Origin: Pseudomonas_T sp032052615
Lineage (GTDB): Bacteria > Pseudomonadota > Gammaproteobacteria > Pseudomonadales > Pseudomonadaceae
Assembly (NCBI GenBank): GCA_032052615.1
Contig: DAMBWF010000019.1
Span: forward strand, 1-45,231
Reading direction: 5' to 3'
Length of the DNA stretch: 45,231 bases
Shown: positions 34,601 to 41,432 of the stretch, one piece after another
Layout: each line of letters begins with the position of its first letter
How positions within the stretch are numbered: the stretch's first letter is position 1
Translations under genes and position numbers: made by a program
Notes under the pieces: model-generated
What the model was told of the DNA's origin: nothing
Database searches by the model: none
The model's input: the letters and a program-made list of their open reading frames with translations, nothing else

Positions 34601-35317
34601 GCCCGGGACAACCGCATCATCGGCGCGGAAGCGTTGCTGCGCTGGCCACACCCCACCCGTGGCTTGCAGTCGCCCGGGCTGTTCATTCAGGTACTGGAGG
34701 AAAGCGGACTGATCCTGGAAGTGGGCGCCTGGGTGATCGCCGAGGCCTGCCATGCCTGCCGGCAATTGCTCGGCGAGGCGCTGGTGAACATGGATGCCTT
34801 CACCCTGTGCGTGAACATCAGCCCCCGGCAGTTCCGCCAGAACGATTTCGTCGAACGGATCGAGAACAGCCTGGCCAAGTCCGGCATCCCCGAGTCCATG
34901 CTCAAGCTGGAAATCACCGAGGGCATCGTCATCCAGAATCTGGACGACACTATCGCCAAGATGCGCCGGCTGAAGCGCAGCGGCGTCAGCTTCGCCATGG
35001 ACGACTTCGGCACCGGCTACAGCTCACTGACTTATCTCAAACGCTTGCCGGTGGATGCACTGAAGATCGATCAATCCTTCGTGCGCGACGCCACCCACGA
35101 TCCGAACGACGCGGAAATCGTCCGCGCCATCATCGCCATGGGCCGCAGCCTGGGGCTGCAGTTGATCGCCGAGGGGGTGGAAACGCCGGAGCAATTGCAA
35201 TTCCTGGAGCAGCAAGGCTGCCACCTCTATCAGGGCTACCTGTACAGCGAACCGGTACCGTTCGAAATCTTCAGCGCTCTGCTCGCCCGGCAACGGCAGG
35301 ACTCGGCCCGCGCCTGA
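31637..35317 (+). CDS. Six-PAS GGDEF-EAL cyclic-di-GMP protein
   Basis: A 1226-residue soluble signalling protein. Six PAS domains lie at about residues 31-151, 159-277, 284-401, 409-530, 537-657 and 663-781, then GGDEF (about 785-955) and EAL (about 970-1215). The cyclase motif GGDEF is exact at 865-869 and is preceded by an inhibitory-site RLED five residues upstream. The phosphodiesterase motif EAL is exact at 998-1000, with EITE, DDFGTGYSSL, KIDQSF and EGVE also intact, so both activities could be present. I see no membrane helix or signal peptide. Start ATG 31637 is chosen over an upstream GTG at 31550. Neighbouring genes give no pathway; the PAS domains may sense redox, oxygen or small ligands. 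Confidence 0.92.
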   Translation: MAHSSDRTPPLPFLSALVSTAFETTWQDSQMLLATLDAAHLGVWCWNLDSGRVDCSRRARSLLGLDPRHPSSAPTDYLELVDPEDRASVLRLIGKAQAGQPSPRPSAHRVRWPDGSPHWLEVSGSLQRTPDGRRVMLGTLRDVTAQQRRAEALNNSKRRFSTLFHLSPDVVLLIRFDDGLIIEANQHFGTLFGWPPEAVVGLPIARLNLWVDGQQRERLRQQASLTGEPTVQEVRWRTREGRVLDGLLSSQYIVLEGQACLLSTFLDTTERKRAEAALRASQEKFAKAFQTSSDVVVISDKASGRLIEVNATFERQFGWSAAEALGRTSVELGFWTQAEDRARMLAALQREGGLKQHEALLANRDGVVGTTLINGGEVDLDGRACLVLTIRDISGQRRQEAALKESQERLTLALDSAELGTWDWHIPSGQLYGSPRAAALHGLEEAPYHGNFKHFFRCVPEDDQAAMRQAYFDLLEGRRQDYQITYRARFANGATQYLESTARLYFDESGAPLRMTGILMNISERVQREQRLAASEEKFATLFQASPEPICVSRVSDGCLLEINPSFTETFGWRPEEVVGRTASAFGFWVDSAQREAILRALDKGHGLNGEVARFRTRDGQELTCVLSSRYIQVDRQPCITTTFRDISARQRAEAALKASEEKFAKAFHSSPDAIVIIERDSGRYIEVNEGFCRLTGYRPHDVIGRTLEEVHLWADDQERDTLFKRLRHDARIHHLELRGLHRDGDAWIVEVSVEPIELNGVACRLITARDISELKHAQAQVHHLAYHDPLTNLPNRALLIDRLTQQVALLKRHDMRGALLFLDLDHFKHINDSLGHPVGDAVLKMVTARLEASVRLEDTVSRLGGDEFVVLLSGLPGKRSEVTRQVRQIADKLRKIIAEPMLLDGHRLQVTPSMGIALIPDHGENPADLLKRADIALYRAKDSGRNTLQLFRSTMQEAASERLRLENDLRLALVRGEFELYFQPQVDARDNRIIGAEALLRWPHPTRGLQSPGLFIQVLEESGLILEVGAWVIAEACHACRQLLGEALVNMDAFTLCVNISPRQFRQNDFVERIENSLAKSGIPESMLKLEITEGIVIQNLDDTIAKMRRLKRSGVSFAMDDFGTGYSSLTYLKRLPVDALKIDQSFVRDATHDPNDAEIVRAIIAMGRSLGLQLIAEGVETPEQLQFLEQQGCHLYQGYLYSEPVPFEIFSALLARQRQDSARA

Positions 35318-35321
35318 AACG

Positions 35322-35350
35322 AAAAAGGCCCGGCGGATGCCGGGCCTTTC
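35322..35350. terminator. Bidirectional rho-independent terminator
   Basis: An 11-base-pair stem (AAAGGCCCGGC at 35324-35334, GCCGGGCCTTT at 35339-35349, loop GGAT). The A-run before it and the T-run after it serve both strands. It ends the GGDEF-EAL gene (stop 35317) and the permease gene (stop 35367) from opposite sides. Confidence 0.9.
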
Positions 35351-35366
35351 GCCTACGGGTCGGGGT

Positions 35367-36782
35367 CTACCCCACCTCGGCCGGCGCGACCACCGGGCCC
35401 GCCATCCGCGCCCCGCGCTTGAGGCGGTAGCAGGCGAGCATCACCAGCAGCCAGACCGGAATGGCATAAACCGAAATCCGGATGCCGGGGGTCAGCAGCA
35501 TGATCGCCAGGATGAACACCATGAAGCCCAGGCACAGGTAGTTGGCGAACGGCGACCAGAGGGCTCGGAAGCTGGAGCGCGCGCCGATCCGGCGCTGATG
35601 CGCGCGGAATTTCAGGTGGGTCAGGCTGATCAGCGCCCAGTTGATCACCAGGGCGGCCACCACCAGGGACATCAGCAGTTCCAGCGCGCCCTTGGGTACC
35701 ACGTAGTTGACCACCACGCAGAGCAGGGTCACCAGGGCCGAGAAGCCCAGCGCCACATAGGGCACGCCCCGAGCGTTGACCTTCTGCAGCACCTTAGGCG
35801 CATCTCCCTGCTCGGCCAGGCCGTAGAGCATGCGGCTGTTGCAGTAGACCCCGCCGTTGTACACCGACAGGGCCGCGGTGAGCACCACGAAGTTCAGCAG
35901 GTGGGCGGCGGTATCGCTGCCGATCAAGGCGAAGATCTTCACGAAGGGGCTGCCACTGTAGGCATCGCCGGCACCGTTGATGCTGTTCAGCAACTCGTCC
36001 CAGGGCGACAGCGACAACAGCACCACCAGGGCGCCGATGTAGAAAATCAGAATGCGGTAGATGACTTGGTTGATCGCCTTGGGAATGACGGTCTTCGGCC
36101 GGTCGGCCTCGGCCGCGGTGAAGCCGAGCATTTCCAGGCCGCCGAAGGAGAACATGATGATCGCCATGGCCATCACCAGGCCACTGATGCCGTTGGGGAA
36201 GAAACCGCCATGGCTCCAGAGGTTGCTGACCGTCGCCTGCTTGTTGCCATTGCCGCTGAACAGCAGGTAGCAGCCCAGCAGAATCATGCCGATGATGGCC
36301 GCCACCTTGACGATGGAGAACCAGAACTCGGCCTCGCCGAACAGCTTCACGTTAGCCATGTTGATCGCGTTGACCGCCACGAAGAACACCGCCGCCGTCG
36401 CCCAGGTGGGCACTTCGGGCCACCAGAACTGCACATACTTGCCGACCGCGGTCAGCTCGGACATGCCCACCAGGATGTACAGCACCCAGCAGTTCCAGCC
36501 GGAGAGGAAACCGGCGAAGCCGCCCCAGTATGCGTGAGCGAAATGACTGAAGGAACCGGCCACCGGCTCCTCGACGATCATCTCGCCCAACTGGCGCATG
36601 ATGAGGAAGGCGATGAAACCCGCGATGGCGTAGCCGAGGATCATCGACGGCCCGGCGGACTTGAGCACCCCGGCGGAACCGAGGAAGAGGCCGGTGCCGA
36701 TGGCGCCGCCCAGGGCGATCAACTGGATATGGCGGTTCTTCAGGCCTCGCCTGAGTTCGCCGGACTGCTGCAGCTTATTCAT
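35367..36782 (-). CDS. Amino acid permease, AroP/PheP type
   Basis: A 471-residue inner-membrane symporter of the amino acid-polyamine-organocation superfamily with about 12 membrane helices. ATG 36782 follows AAGGTGA by about six bases. The family signature is clear at the start: LKNRHIQLIALGGAIGTGLF (helix 1, substrate-backbone loop), then GEMIVEEPVAGSF and FSFGGLEMLGFTAAEA. Proteins of this kind carry aromatic or branched amino acids and histidine into the cell with protons. Its place next to the tyrosine degradation genes suggests tyrosine/phenylalanine uptake, which is inferred. A 175-bp gap separates it from maiA, so it may have its own promoter. Confidence 0.88.
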   Translation of the reverse strand: MNKLQQSGELRRGLKNRHIQLIALGGAIGTGLFLGSAGVLKSAGPSMILGYAIAGFIAFLIMRQLGEMIVEEPVAGSFSHFAHAYWGGFAGFLSGWNCWVLYILVGMSELTAVGKYVQFWWPEVPTWATAAVFFVAVNAINMANVKLFGEAEFWFSIVKVAAIIGMILLGCYLLFSGNGNKQATVSNLWSHGGFFPNGISGLVMAMAIIMFSFGGLEMLGFTAAEADRPKTVIPKAINQVIYRILIFYIGALVVLLSLSPWDELLNSINGAGDAYSGSPFVKIFALIGSDTAAHLLNFVVLTAALSVYNGGVYCNSRMLYGLAEQGDAPKVLQKVNARGVPYVALGFSALVTLLCVVVNYVVPKGALELLMSLVVAALVINWALISLTHLKFRAHQRRIGARSSFRALWSPFANYLCLGFMVFILAIMLLTPGIRISVYAIPVWLLVMLACYRLKRGARMAGPVVAPAEVG

Positions 36783-36936
36783 GTACGTCACCTTTTGTTG
36801 TTGTGTGTGACGGAATCGGACCGCCCCACTCGTGGCGGGACGACGTTGCGGCACAGCGCCGTTCCGGCCCGAAACCCGCCGCCGGCACGCAAGCGCGGCA
36901 GGGCTTCGGTCAAGGCGGCCGGTTGGCAGCCGTTGC

Positions 36937-36952
36937 GCCGGCGATAGCCGGC
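36937..36952 (-). terminator. Hairpin after maiA
   Basis: A perfect GCCGGC-GATA-GCCGGC stem-loop five bases past the maiA stop. No T-run follows, so it may be a partial terminator or a message-stabilising hairpin before the permease gene. Confidence 0.35.
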
Positions 36953-36957
36953 TCGGT

Positions 36958-37623
36958 TCACTGGGCGTCGGGTTGCACCTCCGGAGCGGCCTGTTTGAAG
37001 GCATCGAGGGTCTCGCAACGGGAGACCAAGGCCAGGATGCGCGGGTAGCCGTCAAGGCCGCAGTCGAACCGCCGCGCATTGTATACCTGTGGAATCAGGC
37101 ACGCCTCAAGATAACCGGGGCGATCCCCGAGGGAGAAACCGCCCGCGAACGGCTCCAGCCCCTGTTCGAGGCTGGCCATTCCGGCGGCCACCCAGTGCCG
37201 GTACCAGGCGAGCTTGGCCGCCTCGTCTACGCCCAGGGTCCCGCTGAGGTACTTCAACACCCGCAGGTTGTTGACCGGGTGAATGTCGCAGGCGATGTGC
37301 AGGGCCAAGGCCCGGACACGGGCCCGCTCGAAGGGATCGGCCGGCAACAACGCCGGCCGCGGGTGGGTTTCTTCCAAGTATTCGAGAATGGCCAGGGACT
37401 GGGCGATGGCCACGTCGCCCACCTTGAGCAGGGGCACCAGGCCCTGGGGGTTGAGCGCCTTGTAGGCGGCGGCGTTCTGTTGCCCGCCGTCCTTCACCAG
37501 GTGCACCGGCTCTTGCCGATAGGCCAGCCCCTTGAGGTTGAGCGCGATGCGGACCCGGTACGCGGCGCTGGACCGCCAGTAGCCGTAAAGCGTCAGGTCC
37601 GGGGCCTCGACCTCAGTGCTCAT
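36958..37623 (-). CDS. maiA: Maleylacetoacetate isomerase
   Basis: A 221-residue zeta-class glutathione transferase that isomerises 4-maleylacetoacetate to 4-fumarylacetoacetate in tyrosine breakdown. The glutathione-site motif YWRSSAAYRVRIALNLKGL lies at about residues 14-32; the catalytic Ser pair is present and the Cys found in animal enzymes is Ala, as in many bacteria. NPQGLVPLL, QSLAILEYLEE and the C-terminal CLIPQVYNARRF are conserved. ATG 37623 overlaps the end of fahA by 11 bases. Confidence 0.94.
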   Translation of the reverse strand: MSTEVEAPDLTLYGYWRSSAAYRVRIALNLKGLAYRQEPVHLVKDGGQQNAAAYKALNPQGLVPLLKVGDVAIAQSLAILEYLEETHPRPALLPADPFERARVRALALHIACDIHPVNNLRVLKYLSGTLGVDEAAKLAWYRHWVAAGMASLEQGLEPFAGGFSLGDRPGYLEACLIPQVYNARRFDCGLDGYPRILALVSRCETLDAFKQAAPEVQPDAQ

Positions 37624-38596
37624 AGCGTTCGACGACCTGGTCGATGGCGCCGAAGATGCTATGGCCGGCCGGGTCGAACATCTCGATGCGTACCCGGTCG
37701 CCGAAGGACAGGAAGGGCGTCTTCGGCGCGCCACTCTCGATGATCTCCAGCATCCGCTTCTCCGCCAGGCAGGACGAGCCGGCGCTGCGGTCGTAATTGG
37801 ACACGGTACCCGAGCCGATGATGGTGCCGGCGCCCAGGGGCCGGGTCTTGGCCGCATGGGCCACCAGGGTGGGGAAGTCGAAGGTCATGTCGGTGCCGGC
37901 GTCCGGCTGGCCGAACAGCTCGCCGTTGATATGGGACACCAGGGGCCGGTGCACCTTGCCGCCTTTCCAGCTCTCCCCCAGTTCGTCCGGGGTGACGGCC
38001 ACCGGCGAGAAGCTGGAGGACGGCTTGCTCTGGTAGAAGCCGAAGCCCTTGGCTAGTTCGCCGGGGATCAGGTTGCGCAGGGACACATCGTTGACCAGCA
38101 TGAGCAACTGGATATGCCCGGCGGCCTCGGCGGGGTCGGCGCCCATGGGCACGTCGTCGGTGATCACCGCCAGTTCGGCTTCCAGGTCGATGCCCCAGGC
38201 CTCGTCGGCCAGGCGGATCGGCGCATGGGGTGGGATGAAGCTGTCGGCGCCGCCCTGGTACATTAGCGGGTCGTGCCAGAAGCTCTCCGGCATTTCCGCG
38301 CCCCGCGCCTTGCGCACCAGTTCCACATGGTTGACGTAGGCGCTGCCGTCGGCCCAGTGGTAGGCGCGCGGCAAGGGGCTGTGGCAAGCGCTCGGCTCGA
38401 AGTCGAAGGCTTGTGCCTCCAACCCGTCGTTGAGGCGTTGGTAGACGGCCTCCAAGCGCGGCCGGAGGGTCGCCCAGTCGTCCAGGGCGGCCTGGAGCGT
38501 GGCGGCGATGGCCGGCACCTTCACCGCGCGGGTCAGGTCGCGGGAGACCACCACCAGCGCGCCGTCGCGGCCTTGATTCAATGAGGCGAGTTTCAT
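37613..38596 (-). CDS. fahA: Fumarylacetoacetate hydrolase
   Basis: A 327-residue FAH-fold hydrolase that splits fumarylacetoacetate into fumarate and acetoacetate, the last step of the homogentisate pathway. Metal-binding acidic residues are visible in GIDLEAELAVITDD (E-x-E) and LVNDVSLRN (Asp), with the later GSGTVSNY. It is shorter than the about 430-residue FahA I recall for P. aeruginosa and resembles the Shewanella/Vibrio cluster type. It lies between hmgA and maiA, which supports the assignment over a generic FAH-family hydrolase. Confidence 0.88.
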   Translation of the reverse strand: MKLASLNQGRDGALVVVSRDLTRAVKVPAIAATLQAALDDWATLRPRLEAVYQRLNDGLEAQAFDFEPSACHSPLPRAYHWADGSAYVNHVELVRKARGAEMPESFWHDPLMYQGGADSFIPPHAPIRLADEAWGIDLEAELAVITDDVPMGADPAEAAGHIQLLMLVNDVSLRNLIPGELAKGFGFYQSKPSSSFSPVAVTPDELGESWKGGKVHRPLVSHINGELFGQPDAGTDMTFDFPTLVAHAAKTRPLGAGTIIGSGTVSNYDRSAGSSCLAEKRMLEIIESGAPKTPFLSFGDRVRIEMFDPAGHSIFGAIDQVVERYEH

Positions 38597-38641
38597 CGGG
38601 AATTCCTTAAAGGCTGATAACGAACGCCAGCGGACGCGGGA

Positions 38642-38670
38642 ACGGGGCGACCTTCGAGAGGCCGCCCCGT
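38642..38670 (-). repeat. Intercistronic hairpin between hmgA and fahA
   Basis: Inverted repeat ACGGGGCGACC (38642-38652) and GGCCGCCCCGT (38660-38670) with one mismatch and a seven-base loop, just past the hmgA stop. No T-run follows. It may stabilise the upstream message or partly terminate. Confidence 0.4.
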
Positions 38671-38674
38671 CGCG

Positions 38675-39808
38675 TCACTTGCCCGGCGCCCGCCAGGAGT
38701 CGACGTATTGGGTCACTTCCACGGCGCTGGCGGCTTCGCCGATCTCCAGCGCGCGCCGGGTATCGATCATCACCGCGACCTCGTCGGCGAAGGTCGCCGG
38801 GTCTTCCTGGCTCTTCTTCAGGGCCTTCGGATGCGGTCCGTGGGGGAAGCCGCAGGGGTGGAAGGTCACCATGCCGGCCTCGATGTTGTCCCGGCTGAAG
38901 AAGTTGCCACGGTGGTAGAACAGCACTTCGTCGTAGTCGTCGTTGTTGTGGTAGAACGGCACTTTCAGCGCGCCCGGGTCGCTCTCGACGGGGCGCGGGC
39001 AGAATGTGCAGATCACGAAGCCATTGGCGACGAAGGTGGTGTGGGCCGAAGGCGGCAGATGGTAGCGGTGGCTCATCAACGGGCGGATATCCCGCCAGTT
39101 CAGGCGCACCACCGTGTTGTCGCCATGCCAGCCGACCACGTCCAGCGGGTTGTACGGATAGGTCACGGTGCTGATCTGGTTACGCCGCTTGATGCGGACC
39201 TGCCAGGTGTTCTCGTCCTGCTGGGCCTTGAATGCATCGTCCAGGCGCGGGTGGTCGAGCACCGCCGTGTCGAATATCGCGTGGGGGCCCACCAGACCTT
39301 TCTCCGGCAACTGGTAGGCGCCGTCGCTGTTCTCGATCAGCAGCATGAAGGTGGGCTGGCTGGCCTCGATCCGCCAGGCGGTGCCACGGGGCACCATCAG
39401 GTAGTCCCCGTCGCGATATTCCAGGTGGCCGAAGTCGCAATAGAAGTGGCCGGCGCCCTCGTGGATGAACAGCAGGTCGTCGCCGTCGGAGTTGCGCACT
39501 AGGTGACGCATGGCGCCATTGGTCTTCCACACTCGCACCCGGATGTCGCTGTTATGCAGGGTCAGCGGGGCGTCCAGCGGGCAATCGTACTCGCTGGGAA
39601 CGTGGTTGAAGTTGAAGGCATGGGGACGCAGGGGCCCTTGCCAGTCCACCCAGCCAGTCGGCGGGTGGCGGTGGTGCAGGTGGGACGCGGGGCCGAAGAA
39701 GCCTTCGCGGCCCATTTCCCGCTCGTAGGTCTGCGGAGGGAAATCGCAGTGGGCCTGGCGCGAGCAGTCGCCTTCGCGCAGGGGGAAACTGATCCATTTG
39801 CGGCTCAT
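38675..39808 (-). CDS. hmgA: Homogentisate 1,2-dioxygenase, short type
   Basis: A 377-residue non-haem iron dioxygenase that opens the ring of homogentisate to maleylacetoacetate. ATG 39808 follows GAGGA by eight bases; an upstream in-frame ATG at 39859 lacks similarity. Likely iron ligands, by comparison with the human enzyme, are H287 (FYHNND), E294 (YDEVLF) and H323 (FPHGPH); H326 would bind substrate. The protein is shorter than the about 430-residue HmgA of P. aeruginosa and seems to belong to the Shewanella/Vibrio-type lineage. It lies 79 bp after hppD and 78 bp before fahA. Confidence 0.9.
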   Translation of the reverse strand: MSRKWISFPLREGDCSRQAHCDFPPQTYEREMGREGFFGPASHLHHRHPPTGWVDWQGPLRPHAFNFNHVPSEYDCPLDAPLTLHNSDIRVRVWKTNGAMRHLVRNSDGDDLLFIHEGAGHFYCDFGHLEYRDGDYLMVPRGTAWRIEASQPTFMLLIENSDGAYQLPEKGLVGPHAIFDTAVLDHPRLDDAFKAQQDENTWQVRIKRRNQISTVTYPYNPLDVVGWHGDNTVVRLNWRDIRPLMSHRYHLPPSAHTTFVANGFVICTFCPRPVESDPGALKVPFYHNNDDYDEVLFYHRGNFFSRDNIEAGMVTFHPCGFPHGPHPKALKKSQEDPATFADEVAVMIDTRRALEIGEAASAVEVTQYVDSWRAPGK

Positions 39809-39859
39809 GTGCCGATCCTCATCGATGCGCCAACGGTGCGGCAGCCGCACCGACGCCAC

Positions 39860-39879
39860 GGGCGCGCCAGGGCGCGCCC
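39860..39879 (-). repeat. Perfect GC-rich inverted repeat between hppD and hmgA
   Basis: Arms GGGCGCGCC (39860-39868) and GGCGCGCCC (39871-39879) separated by AG. It lies nine bases past the hppD stop with no T-run, so it may tune the ratio of hppD to hmgA message rather than end transcription. Confidence 0.5.
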
Positions 39880-39887
39880 GGCCGGTC

Positions 39888-40970
39888 TCACTCCGCCGAG
39901 ATCACGCCTCGGCGAATCTGGTCTTCCTCGATGGATTCGAACAATGCCTTGAAGTTGCCTTCGCCGAACCCCTGGTTGCCCTTGCGCTGGATGATCTCGA
40001 AGAAGATCGGGCCGATCACGGTGTCGGTGAAGATTTGCAGCAGGATGCCATCGTCGCCAGGGGCGCCGTCGATCAGCAGGTTCAGCTCGCGCAGTTGCTC
40101 CAGCGGCTCGCCATGGCCCACCACGCGGCTGTCCACTTTCTCGTAGTAGGTGTCCGGGGTGGTCATGAAGGCCACGCCGTTGGCGCGCAGCTTGCGCACG
40201 GTGGTGTAGATGTCATCGGTGGTCAGTGCGATGTGCTGGATGCCCTCGCCCTTGTAGTCACGGATGAATTCTTCGATCTGGGATTTCTCGTCGGCCGATT
40301 CGTTGATCGGGATGCGAATCTTGCCGCACGGCGCGGTCATGGCGCGGGAGAACAGACCGGTGAGCTTGCCTTCGATATCGAAGTAACGGATTTCGCGGAA
40401 ATTGGCGATGCGCTCGTAGAAGCCCGCCCAGACGTTCATCTGGCCACGGCTCACGTTGTGGGTCAGGTGGTCGATGGTCATCAGGCCGACGGCATTGTCG
40501 TTGGCGCTACGACCCGGGATGGGTTCGAAATCGACGTCATAGATGCTGCGCTGACCGTAGCGGTCGACGAAGTACAGCAGCGAGCCGCCGATCCCTTCGA
40601 CGCAGGGAATGTTCAACTCGCCGAAGTTGGCGTGGGCACCCACCAGCTTGGCGCCCTGGGACTCGGCATAGGCGGCGGCCTGGGCGGCGTTCTTCACCCG
40701 GAAGGCCATGGCGCAGGCGCTCGGGCCATGCAGCTCGGCGAATTCGCGCACGCGGCCGCTGGGGCTGCCGTTGAGCACGATGTTGATATCGTTCTGCTGG
40801 AACAAAAACACTTCCTTGGAACGGTGCTTGGCGGTCTCGGTGAAGCCCATGGCAAGGAAGAGCTGGCGGAGTTGCTCGATGCCCTCGGCGTTGGGGGCGG
40901 TGAATTCGACGAACTCGAAGCCGTCGGTGCCGATGGGGTTGTGTTGCTCGATCTTGGTCACGGCGTTCAT
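39888..40970 (-). CDS. hppD: 4-hydroxyphenylpyruvate dioxygenase
   Basis: A 360-residue iron- and oxygen-dependent enzyme that converts 4-hydroxyphenylpyruvate to homogentisate. It has two VOC-type domains, at about residues 15-150 and 163-335. The iron ligands H168 (IDHLTHNV), H246 (GIQHIAL) and E325 (FFEIIQR) are present, and the C-terminal helix KGNQGFGEGNFKALFES that gates the active site is intact. ATG 40970 follows GAGGAAG by five bases. It is the first gene of the tyrosine-degradation run, and a TyrR/PhhR-like box lies about 180 bp upstream. Confidence 0.97.
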   Translation of the reverse strand: MNAVTKIEQHNPIGTDGFEFVEFTAPNAEGIEQLRQLFLAMGFTETAKHRSKEVFLFQQNDINIVLNGSPSGRVREFAELHGPSACAMAFRVKNAAQAAAYAESQGAKLVGAHANFGELNIPCVEGIGGSLLYFVDRYGQRSIYDVDFEPIPGRSANDNAVGLMTIDHLTHNVSRGQMNVWAGFYERIANFREIRYFDIEGKLTGLFSRAMTAPCGKIRIPINESADEKSQIEEFIRDYKGEGIQHIALTTDDIYTTVRKLRANGVAFMTTPDTYYEKVDSRVVGHGEPLEQLRELNLLIDGAPGDDGILLQIFTDTVIGPIFFEIIQRKGNQGFGEGNFKALFESIEEDQIRRGVISAE

Positions 40971-41432
40971 GTCGCTTCCTCTTGTTGTTGTGATGCCGCG
41001 TGGCGGCTGGATGACCTCCATCTCACCGCGCCCCCGCATCCCGGGACAAGTGTGCCGCCGTGGTGCGACCGACTGCCGCAGCACTGGAAGCGTCAGGTTT
41101 TCGTTACGTAGCGTGAGGCTGCCAAGAATGCGACAAAAGCACCTAACCTTTCGTAAAAATTTCCTTACAGGCCGGCTCGAAAGGCTGCCGCGACGCATCC
41201 CGGCAGCCCTACGCATCCACGGGCGACTCAGGCGCCCATTCGGGCAGATCCAGTCTCCTTCTCGAACGGAACCCGTCGGCCGGAACGGAATTTCGAGCAC
41301 ATGCCAAGACCCCGCGACCCTAAGCCGCAGCCTTATCTGATCCGCTTTTTATCGACGGACCTGAGCCTGTTACCGGTGCAGATGGGCCCGCATAGTGCGC
41401 GCAGCCTGATTACGCCTCGAAGGGGTCCCACC
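40971..41432. other. Divergent hppD / ccoG intergenic region
   Basis: 462 bp without a convincing gene. It has an AT-richer island at about 41098-41170 that includes the TyrR/PhhR-like box. Upstream frames that extend ccoG to 41301 or hppD to 41300 read through this region but show no family similarity. I saw no Anr box (TTGAT-N4-ATCAA) and no clear -35/-10 pair for ccoG. Confidence 0.5.
41152..41169. promoter_or_regulatory. TyrR/PhhR-like operator upstream of hppD
   Basis: CGTAAA-N6-CTTACA matches the known TyrR-family box TGTAAA-N6-TTTACA at 10 of 12 positions with exact spacing. PhhR, the Pseudomonas TyrR homologue, activates phenylalanine and tyrosine catabolic genes, so control of hppD is likely. 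It is 182 bp before the hppD start, far enough for an upstream activator site. Confidence 0.6.

Noticed and set aside
31451..34765. A 1104-codon open frame antisense to the GGDEF-EAL gene
   Set aside because: Its frame mirrors the codon bias of the real gene. The product is a featureless Gly/Gln/Val/Ala/Leu-rich chain, with no known motif, while the opposite strand has unmistakable PAS, GGDEF and EAL domains.
41110..41125. Sigma54-like TTGGCA motif on the minus strand upstream of hppD
   Set aside because: The distance between GG and GC is nine bases, not ten, and the -12 half does not match.
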